From an uncultured Clostridia bacterium (lineage in GTDB: Bacteria > Bacillota > Clostridia > Oscillospirales > Ruminococcaceae): a DNA stretch of 40,640 nt. Positions 14,394-22,933 of the stretch are shown here, piece after piece; position 1 is the stretch's first letter; each line of letters starts with the position of its first letter. Location of the stretch: positions 1 through 40,640 of the forward strand of contig CAMZIK010000016.1 of the NCBI GenBank assembly GCA_947307175.1, written 5' to 3'. A program made the position numbers and the translations under genes. Below the pieces are notes generated by a model. The model had not been told where the DNA came from. It saw only the letters and a program-made list of their open reading frames with translations, and did not search any database.

Positions 14394-17162
14394 TTATTCC
14401 GTTCTCAAAGCGACCACGGGGTCTTTCTTTGCGGCTATCCTTGAAGGCAGCAGTCCTGCTATCAGAGTCAGGAACACGCTTATCGCTACAAGTATCACTG
14501 CGCCCACAACAGGTATCTGCGCACGCATATTTACATCTGTAAGGCTTGCGATTATCAGATTTATCGGGATAGTCAAAAGGTAAGATATGAGTATTCCCAG
14601 AGCGCCTGCGACAAGTCCGACGATGACTGTTTCGGCATTGAATACGTGGGATATATCCTTCTTCGATGCACCGATAGCACGAAGGATACCGATCTCTTTC
14701 GTTCTTTCCAGCACCGAGATATAGGTGATGATACCTATCATTATCGAGGATACTACCAGCGAGATAGCTACGAATGCGATGAGGATATAGCTGATAGCGC
14801 TGATTATCGTTGTGATGGAGGACATCATGAGACCTACATAGTCGGTGTACTCGATAGCGTCATCTTCTCTGCCGTCTGCTTTGGCTTCCTCGTTATACTT
14901 GTCGATTATCTCGACTATCTTTTCCTTGGACTCGAAGTCCTTGGGGTAGATGTTGATATAGCTCGGTTTTTCAAGTTCGGCATAACCGAGTTCCGTCATA
15001 TTCTGATCGTATGTTGAATCAGAGGTAAGACCGTCGCCCGAACCGCCTTTCTGGAGCTTTTCCATACGTTCCTTGGTTATCTGCTGCATAAGCTTCATCT
15101 GTTCGGGAGTGAGCGATTCCATGTATTTCTTTTCAGATTCTGTCATCAGCTCTGTGGAAGTCTGACCGTTCATGCCAAGCATGCTTGAGCCGCCCTGCTG
15201 CTGTTGCTGCTGGAGCATCTGCTTCTGTGCTTCGGTGAGCTTTGTGGTTTTGCCGTCGCCGAATTTCAGTCCTGTGAAAACGTCGATGTCCTTATTTTCA
15301 AGCTGCTGCTTAACGATCTCGCTCTTGCTTACTCTGTCAACGAGATAAGTTGCAAGGTCGTGTCTGTATCCGATATTGCCGTTGATGGAAGCTGCGGCAG
15401 CGTCCTCGTTAGGTCTGATTATTCCGACAACTTTTATTTCCGGTGCGTCTGCCAGCGCTTTGGTCATGAACTCTGTGTCCTGAGACTTATCTACCCAGAG
15501 ATTGCCCTGCTTTTCATATCTGTCTGTCGGAGCGAGGAGCTTGAATCTGAGGGCGAGCATCTCATCGTAGGTATAGGATTTCTGTCCTGCATCAAGTCCT
15601 TCGATCTTCTGTCCTGAGAAAACTTTTGAAACGATGTTTTCAAGAGGCTTTTTGTCCAGCCAGCCGAGAGTATAAAGCACATAGTCGTGTATCTCGTTGT
15701 TCTTGTCGACTACTAAAACGACCTCATCGTATTTTTCAGGGAACTTTCCTGCAAGCACATCGTACTGCTTTTTGAGCAGCTCGTCGTTGTCGATCATTTC
15801 TCCGAAGATGTTCGTGCCCTGTCCGCCGAACATACTGCTTGTCATTCCCGAAGCGCTTTCCATTGTTGCGCTCATGCTGAACGATTCGCCCATGCCCATG
15901 TATTCTCCGACAGTTGACGGGTTGACCTGTTCAACGCCCTTTGAGGTATCGCTGTTATAGATGTACGGGGTAGTGGAATATGAATACTGTATGCTTGTAA
16001 CATACTTATCCAACTCTTTGTTGCCGTCAAGGAAATCCTTGAACTTTTCAAGGTTGTTTATCTTTGTTTCCTGCATGTATGAGTTTATCAGCTTGCTCAT
16101 TCTGTTCTGCGAGTAAACTTTGTCTTTGTCGTGGTCAACATCTTTCGAGTTGCGTCCTTCCGACATTATCTTGAGCATCGACTCTGTGCTTGTTGTCGCT
16201 CTGGTAACGGTTAGAGGATAGCTTGAAAGGGTATCGCTCTGCACCTGGTCTATATATACCTGAACGCCGTTTGAAAGCGAAAGGATAAGTGCTATACCGA
16301 TGATACCGATGCTTCCTGCAAAGGAAGTAAGTATGGTCCTTGCTTTTTTGGTCAGAAGGTTATTTCTTGAAAGCGAGAGAGCTGTAAGGAAGCTCATGGA
16401 AGTTTTGAGTTTTTTGCGCTCAGCTTTAGCGGCTTTCTTTGCAGCCTTCTTATCAAGCTTATCTTTCTTTTCGGGTTCGGGGCAGGTGAACGGATCGGAG
16501 TCACTTACCACCTCGCCGTCGAGGAGCTTGATTATTCTTGAAGAATAGGTTTCGGCAAGTTCGGGGTTATGTGTTACCATAACGATGAGCTTATCCTTGC
16601 TTATCTTTTTGAGTATCTCCATTATCTGCACGCTCGTCTGAGTATCAAGTGCGCCTGTCGGCTCATCGGCAAGGAGAATGTCGGGGTCGTTGACGAGCGC
16701 TCTTGCGATAGCGACTCTCTGCATCTGACCGCCTGACATCTGGTTAGGCTTCTTATTGAGCTGGTCGCCGAGACCTACCTGTTCGAGAGCTTCTTTTGCT
16801 CTTTTTCTGCGCTCATTTTTAGAAACGCCCGAAAGAGTCAGTGCAAGCTCGACATTTGAAAGGACGGTCTGGTGAGGGATCAGGTTATAGCTCTGGAAGA
16901 CGAAGCCTACTCTGTGGTTTCTGTAAGAGTCCCAGTCGGCGTCCTTGAAATCCTTGGTTGATCTCTGGTTGATGATAAGGTCGCCTGAGGAGTAGTGGTC
17001 AAGACCTCCGACAATGTTGAGCAGTGTAGTTTTTCCGCAGCCCGAAGGACCGAGAACGGAAACGAACTCACTGTCACGGAAGTCCATGCTTACTCCTTTG
17101 AGCGCCTGTACTTCGGTATCGCCGGTTTTGTAAGATTTGAATATTTCTTTTAGACTCAGCAT
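14394..17162 (-). CDS. Fused ABC ATPase and FtsX-like permease
   Basis: A 922-residue MacB-type (type VII) protein. The ATPase domain (1-220) has Walker A GPSGCGKT (38-45), a Q-loop (VFQSYNL), signature MSGGQMQRVAIARAL, Walker B ILLADEPTGALD and H-loop VMVTHNPE. A Lys/Ala-rich linker follows (about 235-255). One membrane helix is at about 285-305 and a large extracytoplasmic region spans about 306-770. Three C-terminal helices belong to an FtsX domain (SISYILIAF..., LERTKEIGILRAIGASKKDI). Such proteins couple ATP use to periplasmic or surface work, often peptide resistance or signalling. The extracytoplasmic part carries six consecutive Gln. ATG 17162 has AAAGGAG ten bases upstream. Monocistronic. 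Confidence 0.93.
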   Translation of the reverse strand: MLSLKEIFKSYKTGDTEVQALKGVSMDFRDSEFVSVLGPSGCGKTTLLNIVGGLDHYSSGDLIINQRSTKDFKDADWDSYRNHRVGFVFQSYNLIPHQTVLSNVELALTLSGVSKNERRKRAKEALEQVGLGDQLNKKPNQMSGGQMQRVAIARALVNDPDILLADEPTGALDTQTSVQIMEILKKISKDKLIVMVTHNPELAETYSSRIIKLLDGEVVSDSDPFTCPEPEKKDKLDKKAAKKAAKAERKKLKTSMSFLTALSLSRNNLLTKKARTILTSFAGSIGIIGIALILSLSNGVQVYIDQVQSDTLSSYPLTVTRATTSTESMLKIMSEGRNSKDVDHDKDKVYSQNRMSKLINSYMQETKINNLEKFKDFLDGNKELDKYVTSIQYSYSTTPYIYNSDTSKGVEQVNPSTVGEYMGMGESFSMSATMESASGMTSSMFGGQGTNIFGEMIDNDELLKKQYDVLAGKFPEKYDEVVLVVDKNNEIHDYVLYTLGWLDKKPLENIVSKVFSGQKIEGLDAGQKSYTYDEMLALRFKLLAPTDRYEKQGNLWVDKSQDTEFMTKALADAPEIKVVGIIRPNEDAAAASINGNIGYRHDLATYLVDRVSKSEIVKQQLENKDIDVFTGLKFGDGKTTKLTEAQKQMLQQQQQQGGSSMLGMNGQTSTELMTESEKKYMESLTPEQMKLMQQITKERMEKLQKGGSGDGLTSDSTYDQNMTELGYAELEKPSYINIYPKDFESKEKIVEIIDKYNEEAKADGREDDAIEYTDYVGLMMSSITTIISAISYILIAFVAISLVVSSIMIGIITYISVLERTKEIGILRAIGASKKDISHVFNAETVIVGLVAGALGILISYLLTIPINLIIASLTDVNMRAQIPVVGAVILVAISVFLTLIAGLLPSRIAAKKDPVVALRTE

Positions 17163-17214
17163 GAAGGGTATGCTCCTTTCATTTTGTCTGATATTTCTGA
17201 ATTCTGACTTTGAT

Positions 17215-17244
17215 ATTATAACATATTTCTATGCTTTTTATCAA
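17215..17244 (-). promoter_or_regulatory. Promoter for ABC transporter gene
   Basis: Minus strand TTGATA (17244-17239), 18-base spacer, TATAAT (17220-17215) with TG upstream. Confidence 0.8.
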
Positions 17245-17315
17245 GTGTTTGTTAATCATTTTGTCAATTCATCTAAATCAGAGCTTATATAAAGGTACAT
17301 ATGTGTGATAAAAGC

Positions 17316-17349
17316 AAAAAAAAGTCCGACTGGATCAGTCGGACTTTTC
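17316..17349 (-). terminator. Bidirectional-looking terminator after WYL gene
   Basis: Perfect 9-bp stem AGTCCGACT/AGTCGGACT (17323-17331, 17337-17345), flanked by eight T on the minus strand and four T on the plus strand. Confidence 0.93.
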
Positions 17350-17417
17350 CCTGAAATCATATCTCTATACTCGTTCCAGGAATTTTTACACAAGCCGTGA
17401 AATACAAAGGCAAAGCG

Positions 17418-18407
17418 TTATTCATATCTGCTGCGTATGCTTTCAAGCTGTTTTTTTGCCATTTCCACCACATTTTCGGGTGCGATGACTCTGGCTTCGT
17501 TTCCGAACTTGAACAGCCAGCCCCAGAATGTTGGCGAGATCTGAACCTCGGTGTTTATGTAGAAGGAGTGGTCGGAGTTCTGATGACATATCACTTTCTC
17601 GCCGAACCTGTCGATGATAGTGGAGAGAAGATGATTCTCGAACTCAAGGGTCACGGTTTCGGGTTCACCGCCGTACATACTGTACACGGACTGACAATTT
17701 GTAACTTCAAGCTTTTCGTCAGCTGTAAGCTCACGCCGCTTTTCGCCCATATTCACGCTTACATTTGCCATTCTGTCGATCCTGTAACGGCATATCTTTT
17801 CGTGCTTGTTGCAATAGCACACCAGATAGTAGTTATCCTCCTCCCAGACTGTTACGAAAGGGGAGACGGTATAAACTTCGCCGTCATGCTTGAGGACCTT
17901 TTTCTTATTGAAGTTGTAGTCGTAATACTGGAAGGAGATAGTTCTTTTTTCAAAGATACCTTCCTGTACTTTGTTGAGGTTGTAATATACCGATTCATTC
18001 ATGGCTTTTGAACGGTTATTTACAAACACATCACGTCTGAGCTGTTTTGCTTTATACTCGGAAGTAAGTCCTTGTATCTTAGCGATAAGCTCCTGGGATT
18101 TTTTCTTTGTGAGGAATTTGCAGGAGGCGATAGCGTCTACCAGAACATAAAGCTCCTCATCCTGAAATGTTCTTGCTCCGAGATAGTAAGCGTTGGAATG
18201 TCCGTCTTTGGTGATCTCAATGTCCATTCCGCTGTCACAGAGCGTTTTGATGTCATCATAGATAGTTTTTCTCTCTGCCTTGATGCCATACTGTGCAAGT
18301 ATATCTATGAGCTTGTTTCCGGTGATAGAATGTTCATCATCGGTCTTTTGCTCAAAATACTGCTTCATGGTCAGAAGTTTCTGCTTTTGTCTTGATAAAC
18401 CTGCCAA
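17418..18407 (-). CDS. WYL-domain transcriptional regulator
   Basis: A 329-residue regulator. An N-terminal winged helix-turn-helix (about 8-75; ITGNKLIDILAQYGIKAERKTIYDDIKTL) is followed by a WYL domain (about 145-235) and a WCX-like C-terminal region (about 245-325). The name-giving Trp is replaced in this copy: the motif reads NYYLVCYC, and the nearby CRYRIDRM strand is kept. WYL proteins sense nucleic acid or nucleotide ligands and control defence, DNA repair or metabolism; no target is visible. The start is TTG 18407, because GGGGAGGAA inside the end of the DUF896 gene lies seven bases upstream. The DUF896 stop is one base away, so both are one operon. Confidence 0.88.
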   Translation of the reverse strand: MAGLSRQKQKLLTMKQYFEQKTDDEHSITGNKLIDILAQYGIKAERKTIYDDIKTLCDSGMDIEITKDGHSNAYYLGARTFQDEELYVLVDAIASCKFLTKKKSQELIAKIQGLTSEYKAKQLRRDVFVNNRSKAMNESVYYNLNKVQEGIFEKRTISFQYYDYNFNKKKVLKHDGEVYTVSPFVTVWEEDNYYLVCYCNKHEKICRYRIDRMANVSVNMGEKRRELTADEKLEVTNCQSVYSMYGGEPETVTLEFENHLLSTIIDRFGEKVICHQNSDHSFYINTEVQISPTFWGWLFKFGNEARVIAPENVVEMAKKQLESIRSRYE

Positions 18408-18408
18408 G

Positions 18409-18630
18409 TTATGATTCCTCCCCGCTGCGTTTCATATCCTTCACATTAACTGTCGTTCCGTCAGGACGCATAATAACTGTGTTGTCAAGCTGTGCTGTGA
18501 GGTTGGCGACAACACCTGCCCTGTACTCATTGCGAAGCTGCTCACGCTCGGCCTTTTCTGCCTCGGTAAGCTCCCTTTTGCGAGAGATCGCAGTAAGCTC
18601 CGACAGTCTGTCAAGTTTGATTTTCTCCAT
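18409..18630 (-). CDS. DUF896 domain-containing protein
   Basis: A 73-residue helical protein with the DUF896 (YnzC-like) pattern: KLDRLSELTAISRKRELTEAEKAEREQLRNEY, then a short C-terminal strand region (LDNTVIMRPDGTTVNVKDM). Its molecular role is not known to me. It is the first gene of an operon with the WYL regulator, whose ribosome site lies in its last codons. ATG 18630 has AAGGAG upstream but at a long 14-base distance. The leader is about 185 bases long (promoter 18822-18850). Confidence 0.88.
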   Translation of the reverse strand: MEKIKLDRLSELTAISRKRELTEAEKAEREQLRNEYRAGVVANLTAQLDNTVIMRPDGTTVNVKDMKRSGEES

Positions 18631-18821
18631 AAATTTTTACACTGCTCCTTACGCAGATAAGCCCGTTTTTTTCGGTGTCAGATCTGCTCAGATAGGCGGG
18701 CGGCTTACACAATACCACCCTTTGTGTCCGAAAATTATCACTTTGCTGACCCATAGTGTTTATTATCTGTATCTTTTATTTTTGGTGTACAACAAAATGC
18801 CCATTTTCGTTTACAAGTGAC

Positions 18822-18850
18822 ATTATATCACACAATTTCTGAAAATTCAA
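18822..18850 (-). promoter_or_regulatory. Sigma-A promoter for DUF896-WYL operon
   Basis: Minus strand TTGAAT (18850-18845), 17-base spacer, TATAAT (18827-18822). The stretch 18631-19012 has no gene: it holds this promoter, its long leader with a few short hairpins, and the divergent promoter at 18922-18949. Confidence 0.82.
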
Positions 18851-18921
18851 GGTCATTTTGCACAAACTGTCCAATGAATTTCCCTCCATTTGAACAAAAA
18901 GAAATTATATTGTGTTTACTC

Positions 18922-18949
18922 TTGCAAAAAGTACAAGATGTGGTATAAT
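18922..18949 (+). promoter_or_regulatory. Promoter for sigma-like gene and downstream operon
   Basis: TTGCAA (18922-18927), 16-base spacer, TATAAT (18944-18949) with extended -10 TGG. It lies inside the longer possible reading frame from 18890, which argues for the shorter start at 19013. Confidence 0.78.
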
Positions 18950-19012
18950 GTAAGTGAAATATTTTTAAATTTAATTTGTAAACTTTTTGTTAAGTGCGCA
19001 GAAAGGCTGAAA

Positions 19013-19333
19013 ATGAGACATAAAAGAGTGACTCTGACCGAGATCGACGGCTTTGTTCGGGACGAGATATTCGGCTCAGAGAAAAAGGACGATTCACAGC
19101 TCAGGTCGCTTGTGATAAGACGTATAATGTTTGACAGCACGACGGACAAGCAGAGGCTTTACCTGCTTATGTATTACAGGGACGGACTGACCATGGATGA
19201 AATAGCTGACCGCTGCGGAGTGGTGAAGTCTACGGTCTCAAGGACTGTGGCAAGGGGCAGGAGCAGGATACTCAAAGGGCTTGAAGATAAGGAACTGAGG
19301 CGTATCCTCAAACGCTCGGACGGTAAGGAGTGA
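19013..19333 (+). CDS. Sigma-70 region 4-like DNA-binding protein
   Basis: A 106-residue protein whose C-terminal half is a sigma region 4/LuxR-type helix-turn-helix (RLYLLMYYRDGLTMDEIADR, then CGVVKSTVSRTVARGRSRIL). It lacks sigma region 2 for -10 recognition, so it is more likely an accessory regulator than a full sigma factor. ATG 19013 has AAAGG seven bases upstream. A 147-residue version from 18890 would place the start ahead of the promoter and is rejected. The downstream decarboxylase gene starts five bases after its stop, with AAGGAG inside the last codons, so the two are coupled. Confidence 0.8.
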   Translation: MRHKRVTLTEIDGFVRDEIFGSEKKDDSQLRSLVIRRIMFDSTTDKQRLYLLMYYRDGLTMDEIADRCGVVKSTVSRTVARGRSRILKGLEDKELRRILKRSDGKE

Positions 19334-19337
19334 CGGC

Positions 19338-20669
19338 ATGGCGACACCTGTAAATGATTTTGTAAAGGCGTATGCGCAAAGCGGTACGGTAAGATTTCAT
19401 ATGCCCGGGCACAAGGGAAAGAGCTTTCATGGCATGGAATGCTATGATATTACGGAGATAAATGGTGCGGACTATCTTTACGATGCGCAGGGTATCATAG
19501 GAGCGAGCGAAGCGCAGACGGCTAAGGCTTTCGGTACGGCAAGGACGCTTTACGGCACTGAAGGTTCGAGCCAGTGCATAAAGACGATGCTGGGCATCAT
19601 AAAGATGTGCAGTTCATCTGACAGGGTGACTGTGCTTGCGCCGAGAAATGTTCACAAGGCGTTTATTGATGCGTGCATACTGCTGGATCTTGATGTGAAA
19701 TGGCTTTATCCGCAAAAGCCGACAGCTTCGATATGCTGTGCGGATATTTCGCCGCAGCAGTTTGAGCAGGCGCTGGGCGAAGGCGGGATAGACTGCTGCT
19801 ATGTGACAAGCCCTGATTATCTTGGAAATATGGCGGACATAAAGGCTATCTCGCAGATCTGCAGGAAAGCGGGCATTCCGCTTATCGTGGACAATGCGCA
19901 CGGGGCTTACACGGCATTTCTGAAAGAAAGCTGCCACCCGATAGCGCTGGGTGCGGATATGTGCTGTGATTCGGCGCATAAGACGCTGCCTTGCTACACG
20001 GGTGCGGCGTACCTGCATATTTCAAAAAGTGCGCCGAAGGAGTACGGAGAGATCGCAAAGAACGTGATGTCGATGTTCGGTTCTACAAGCCCTTCGTATC
20101 TTTTGCTGCAAAGCCTTGATCTGTGCAGTGAGCGACTTGCATCGGGAAAGTTTGCAGGTGAGCTTGAAGATGCGGTAGTGAGAGTGTCTGAATGTAAGAG
20201 AAAGCTTGAAAGCATGGGCTGGGTGCTTTGCGGACAGGAAAAGCTGAAGATAACGCTTGATGCGGCGAACTGCGGATATGACGGAAATGATCTTGCGGAT
20301 ATGCTGCGGGAGAAAAAGATAGAGCCTGAATACAGCGATGCGGGATATGTTGTGTTTATGGCGAGCGCCTGGACGCAGCAGAGCGAGCTTGATGCGCTCA
20401 TGCAGGCACTTGAGAGCATACCCGTTAAAACGGCGGTAAAACAGGAGCTTCCTGCGATAACAGCTGCCGAAAGAAAGATGCCGATAAGGCAGGCGGCTTT
20501 GCAGCGCTATCATACTGTCAGTGTTGACGAGGCGCTCGGAAAGGTCTGCGCTATGACTGTTACTGCCTGCCAGCCGTCTGTGCCTGTGGTCGTCAGCGGA
20601 GAGGTCATAAGCGATGAGGTAATAAAAATTCTTAAAAGGTATAGCATTTTTTCTGTGAATGTGCTATAA
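19338..20669 (+). CDS. Orn/Lys/Arg decarboxylase-family PLP enzyme
   Basis: A 443-residue fold-type I PLP enzyme of the Orn/Lys/Arg decarboxylase family. An N-terminal FHMPGHKG (20-27) and YLYDAQGIIGASEA are typical of the YaaO/CadA type. The cofactor is held by D185 (VDNAHGAY) and the Schiff-base Lys K215 (DSAHKTLP). Biosynthetic arginine decarboxylase or lysine decarboxylase are possible activities, and the sequence does not decide. At 443 residues it is close to short YaaO-like members and lacks the N-terminal wing domain of inducible enzymes. It is positioned upstream of darA and holB, as yaaO is in Bacillus. The stop overlaps the -10 box of the next promoter. Confidence 0.88.
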   Translation: MATPVNDFVKAYAQSGTVRFHMPGHKGKSFHGMECYDITEINGADYLYDAQGIIGASEAQTAKAFGTARTLYGTEGSSQCIKTMLGIIKMCSSSDRVTVLAPRNVHKAFIDACILLDLDVKWLYPQKPTASICCADISPQQFEQALGEGGIDCCYVTSPDYLGNMADIKAISQICRKAGIPLIVDNAHGAYTAFLKESCHPIALGADMCCDSAHKTLPCYTGAAYLHISKSAPKEYGEIAKNVMSMFGSTSPSYLLLQSLDLCSERLASGKFAGELEDAVVRVSECKRKLESMGWVLCGQEKLKITLDAANCGYDGNDLADMLREKKIEPEYSDAGYVVFMASAWTQQSELDALMQALESIPVKTAVKQELPAITAAERKMPIRQAALQRYHTVSVDEALGKVCAMTVTACQPSVPVVVSGEVISDEVIKILKRYSIFSVNVL

Positions 20670-20670
20670 T
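20665..20670 (+). promoter_or_regulatory. Extended -10 promoter before darA
   Basis: TGTGCTATAAT with TATAAT at 20665-20670, overlapping the decarboxylase stop codon. There is no good -35, so it is an extended -10 type. It probably adds transcription of darA-holB-ricT. Confidence 0.55.
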
Positions 20671-20728
20671 ATATGCTGGAGCCGTAAGGCAAGACACAGG
20701 AGAATCGATATTTTACAAGGAGAAACAT

Positions 20729-21052
20729 ATGAAACTGGTATATGCTATTGTGGACAGCGATGACGCATACGCTGTAAATAAAGGGCTTTCGTCAGCAGGG
20801 ATAAGAGCAACAAAGCTTGCTTCGACAGGCGGTTTTCTGTCTAAGGGAAACACTACGTTTATGATCTGCTGCGAGAACGAAAAGGTCGATGATGTCGTTG
20901 AGGTGTGCAAGCAGTTTTCAAAGAAAAGAAAACAGGCTGTTCCCGCATCGGCAGTTCTGGAAAGAGATTTCGTAAATGCTGCGCCTGTTGAGGTCACTAT
21001 CGGCGGTGCTACCATATTCGTGACGGACATTGAAAGATTTGAGCAAGTCTGA
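20729..21052 (+). CDS. darA: Cyclic-di-AMP receptor DarA (PII-like, YaaQ)
   Basis: A 107-residue PII-like protein. The conserved ATKLASTGGFLSKGNTTFMI region (residues 27-46) and the C-terminal PVEVTIGGATIFV strand match the DarA/YaaQ family, which binds cyclic-di-AMP as a trimer. Downstream partners are unknown. ATG 20729 has AAGGAG seven bases upstream. holB begins two bases after its stop. In Bacillus the order is yaaQ-yaaR-holB-yaaT; yaaR is absent here. Confidence 0.93.
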   Translation: MKLVYAIVDSDDAYAVNKGLSSAGIRATKLASTGGFLSKGNTTFMICCENEKVDDVVEVCKQFSKKRKQAVPASAVLERDFVNAAPVEVTIGGATIFVTDIERFEQV

Positions 21053-21054
21053 AT

Positions 21055-22056
21055 ATGGATCTTAAATTTTACGGGAACAGCGAACCGCTTGAGCTGGTGA
21101 GGAGAATGATCCTCAAAGGCAGAGAGCAGCGCTCGATAATGATACACGGCGAAAAGGGTCTTGGGAAAAAGCATCTTGCACAGTATATCGCTGCAAGCTA
21201 TCTTTGCCAAAGACATGACGGAACGCCCTGCGGTGAGTGCAGATCATGCAGAATGATAATGCACGGCACTCACCCTGATATTATAAATGTGCAGGCAAAC
21301 GCCAACGGAAACTATATAATAGACGAGTCGATAAGACCGATAGTTGCCGACTCGGCTGTGATGCCTAACGAAAGCAGATACAAGATATACATTATCGCTG
21401 ACCTTGACAGGTCGGTGAACACGGCCGTGGCGGTGCAGAACATATTGCTCAAACTTATTGAAGAACCGCCCGAACATGTTGCGGTCATCATGACGGCAAG
21501 GAGCAAGGAGATATTCCTGCCGACGATAATCTCAAGGACGCTGCCTTTTGCGGTGTCGAGCGTAAGCGAGCAGGAAAGCACGGCTTATCTGAGGGAGAAT
21601 TATCCTGATGCGACAGGTGAGCAGATAGCCCAGGCTGTGAGCGCAGGACGTGGAAATATCGGCAGGTGCAGGGCTTATCTTGAAAAGGAGAGCTTCTTTG
21701 AGAGCGTGCAGGCTGCAAGAGAGCTTTGCGATGCGGCTGTGACGGGTGACGGGTACAGGATACTTCGGTCGCTGCACGCAGCTGACGGGAAAAAGGCGCT
21801 TGCCCGTGAAAGTATCGAGCTTTTCGGGGAGATAGTAAGAGATGCTTGCGTTTGCAGAGTAGGCGAAGCGGAGGAAAAGATGTCGGTGAGCTGCTATGCA
21901 CAGGGCGCACGGAAACTAAGCTCGGAGCTTTCGGCAGGTGCTTGTACTGATCTGTACGATACTGTCTGTGATTATATCGGCAGGATAGATGCGAACTGCA
22001 ATCTGTCGCTGACACTCAACAGTTTTGCTGCCAAGCTTTCACAGGCTGTTAAATAG
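21055..22056 (+). CDS. holB: DNA polymerase III delta-prime subunit
   Basis: A 333-residue clamp-loader subunit. It has an AAA+ N-terminal region with a P-loop-like GEKGLGKKH (33-41) lacking the usual Thr/Ser after GK, as expected for a non-hydrolysing subunit. A zinc module CGECRSCRMIMHGTHPD and LLKLIEEPPE follow, and the Ser-Arg-Thr motif (IISRTLPF) serves as the arginine-finger region. The C-terminal half is helical. It works with tau/gamma and delta to load the sliding clamp. No clear ribosome site is visible at ATG 21055; coupling to darA (two bases between stop and start) may suffice. Confidence 0.9.
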   Translation: MDLKFYGNSEPLELVRRMILKGREQRSIMIHGEKGLGKKHLAQYIAASYLCQRHDGTPCGECRSCRMIMHGTHPDIINVQANANGNYIIDESIRPIVADSAVMPNESRYKIYIIADLDRSVNTAVAVQNILLKLIEEPPEHVAVIMTARSKEIFLPTIISRTLPFAVSSVSEQESTAYLRENYPDATGEQIAQAVSAGRGNIGRCRAYLEKESFFESVQAARELCDAAVTGDGYRILRSLHAADGKKALARESIELFGEIVRDACVCRVGEAEEKMSVSCYAQGARKLSSELSAGACTDLYDTVCDYIGRIDANCNLSLTLNSFAAKLSQAVK

Positions 22057-22069
22057 AAAGGAAAATGTT

Positions 22070-22933
22070 ATGCTTAAAATAATCGGAGTTCGTTTTAAAA
22101 GTGTGGGTAAGGTCTATTACTTTGATCCGCAGAAAAATCCCGTGAAGCAGGGAGACAAGGTCATTGTCGAGACTGCAAGGGGAGTTGAATGCGGCGAGGT
22201 GGTCGTTGCGGACAGGGAGATAGACGAGACAAAGTTCAATGTGCCTATCAAGCCTATAATCAGGATCGCTACGGAGGACGACATGAACCGTATCGAGCGC
22301 AACAAGGTCAAGGAAAAAGATGCGTTCAAGATCTGTGAGGAGAAGATAGCTGCACATAAGCTGAACATGAATCTGATAGATGTTGAATGTACTTTTGACA
22401 ACAACAAGCTCTTGTTTTATTTCACGGCTGAGAACAGAGTCGATTTCCGTGAGCTTGTAAAAGACCTTGCTTCTGTTTTCAGGACAAGGATAGAGCTGAG
22501 ACAGATAGGCGTCAGGGACGAAGCGAAAATGCTGGGCGGACTAGGCATCTGCGGACAGCCGTTCTGCTGTTCGAGATTCCTCGGTGAGTTCCAGCCTGTG
22601 TCTATCAAAATGGCTAAGGAGCAGGGGCTTTCGCTCAACCCGACAAAGATCTCAGGCACTTGCGGAAGGCTCATGTGCTGTCTGAAATATGAGCAGGATG
22701 CTTACGAGGATCTGCTCAAAACAACACCTAAGCAGGGTGCTATCGTTAAGACCACAAGCGGCAGGGGAGTCGTTGAGGAAGTCAACCTCATCACAGGCAA
22801 GCTCAGGGTGAAGCTTGACAGCAACGATAATATAGTTACATTTGATAAAAAAGAGGTCGAGGTCATCAAGGACAGCGTTATCCGTGTGGATAAGAACGAG
22901 ATCAAGGCTCTGAAGTCACTGGAGGGACAGTAA
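22070..22933 (+). CDS. ricT: RicT/YaaT, PSP1-domain Fe-S complex protein
   Basis: A 287-residue PSP1 protein. The conserved Cys clusters GICGQPFCCSRFLGEF and GTCGRLMCCLKYEQDAY are present. In Bacillus RicT forms the RicA-RicF-RicT complex with two 4Fe-4S clusters, influencing RNase Y mRNA processing, sporulation, competence and biofilm formation. I see no ricA or ricF here. ATG 22070 has AAAGGA seven bases upstream; a longer frame from 22025 overlaps holB and lacks a site. The holB-ricT order is a conserved Firmicute pair. The stop overlaps the next start (TAATG). Confidence 0.92.
   Translation: MLKIIGVRFKSVGKVYYFDPQKNPVKQGDKVIVETARGVECGEVVVADREIDETKFNVPIKPIIRIATEDDMNRIERNKVKEKDAFKICEEKIAAHKLNMNLIDVECTFDNNKLLFYFTAENRVDFRELVKDLASVFRTRIELRQIGVRDEAKMLGGLGICGQPFCCSRFLGEFQPVSIKMAKEQGLSLNPTKISGTCGRLMCCLKYEQDAYEDLLKTTPKQGAIVKTTSGRGVVEEVNLITGKLRVKLDSNDNIVTFDKKEVEVIKDSVIRVDKNEIKALKSLEGQ

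Noticed and set aside
18680..18760. T-box-like AGGGTGGTA hairpin in the DUF896 leader
   Set aside because: Only the AGGGTGG part fits; the ACCGCG part, specifier stem and terminator are missing, and the downstream genes are not amino-acid related.
18890..19012. N-terminal extension of the sigma-like protein to 147 residues
   Set aside because: A promoter (18922-18949) lies inside it, and a proper ribosome site precedes the ATG at 19013.
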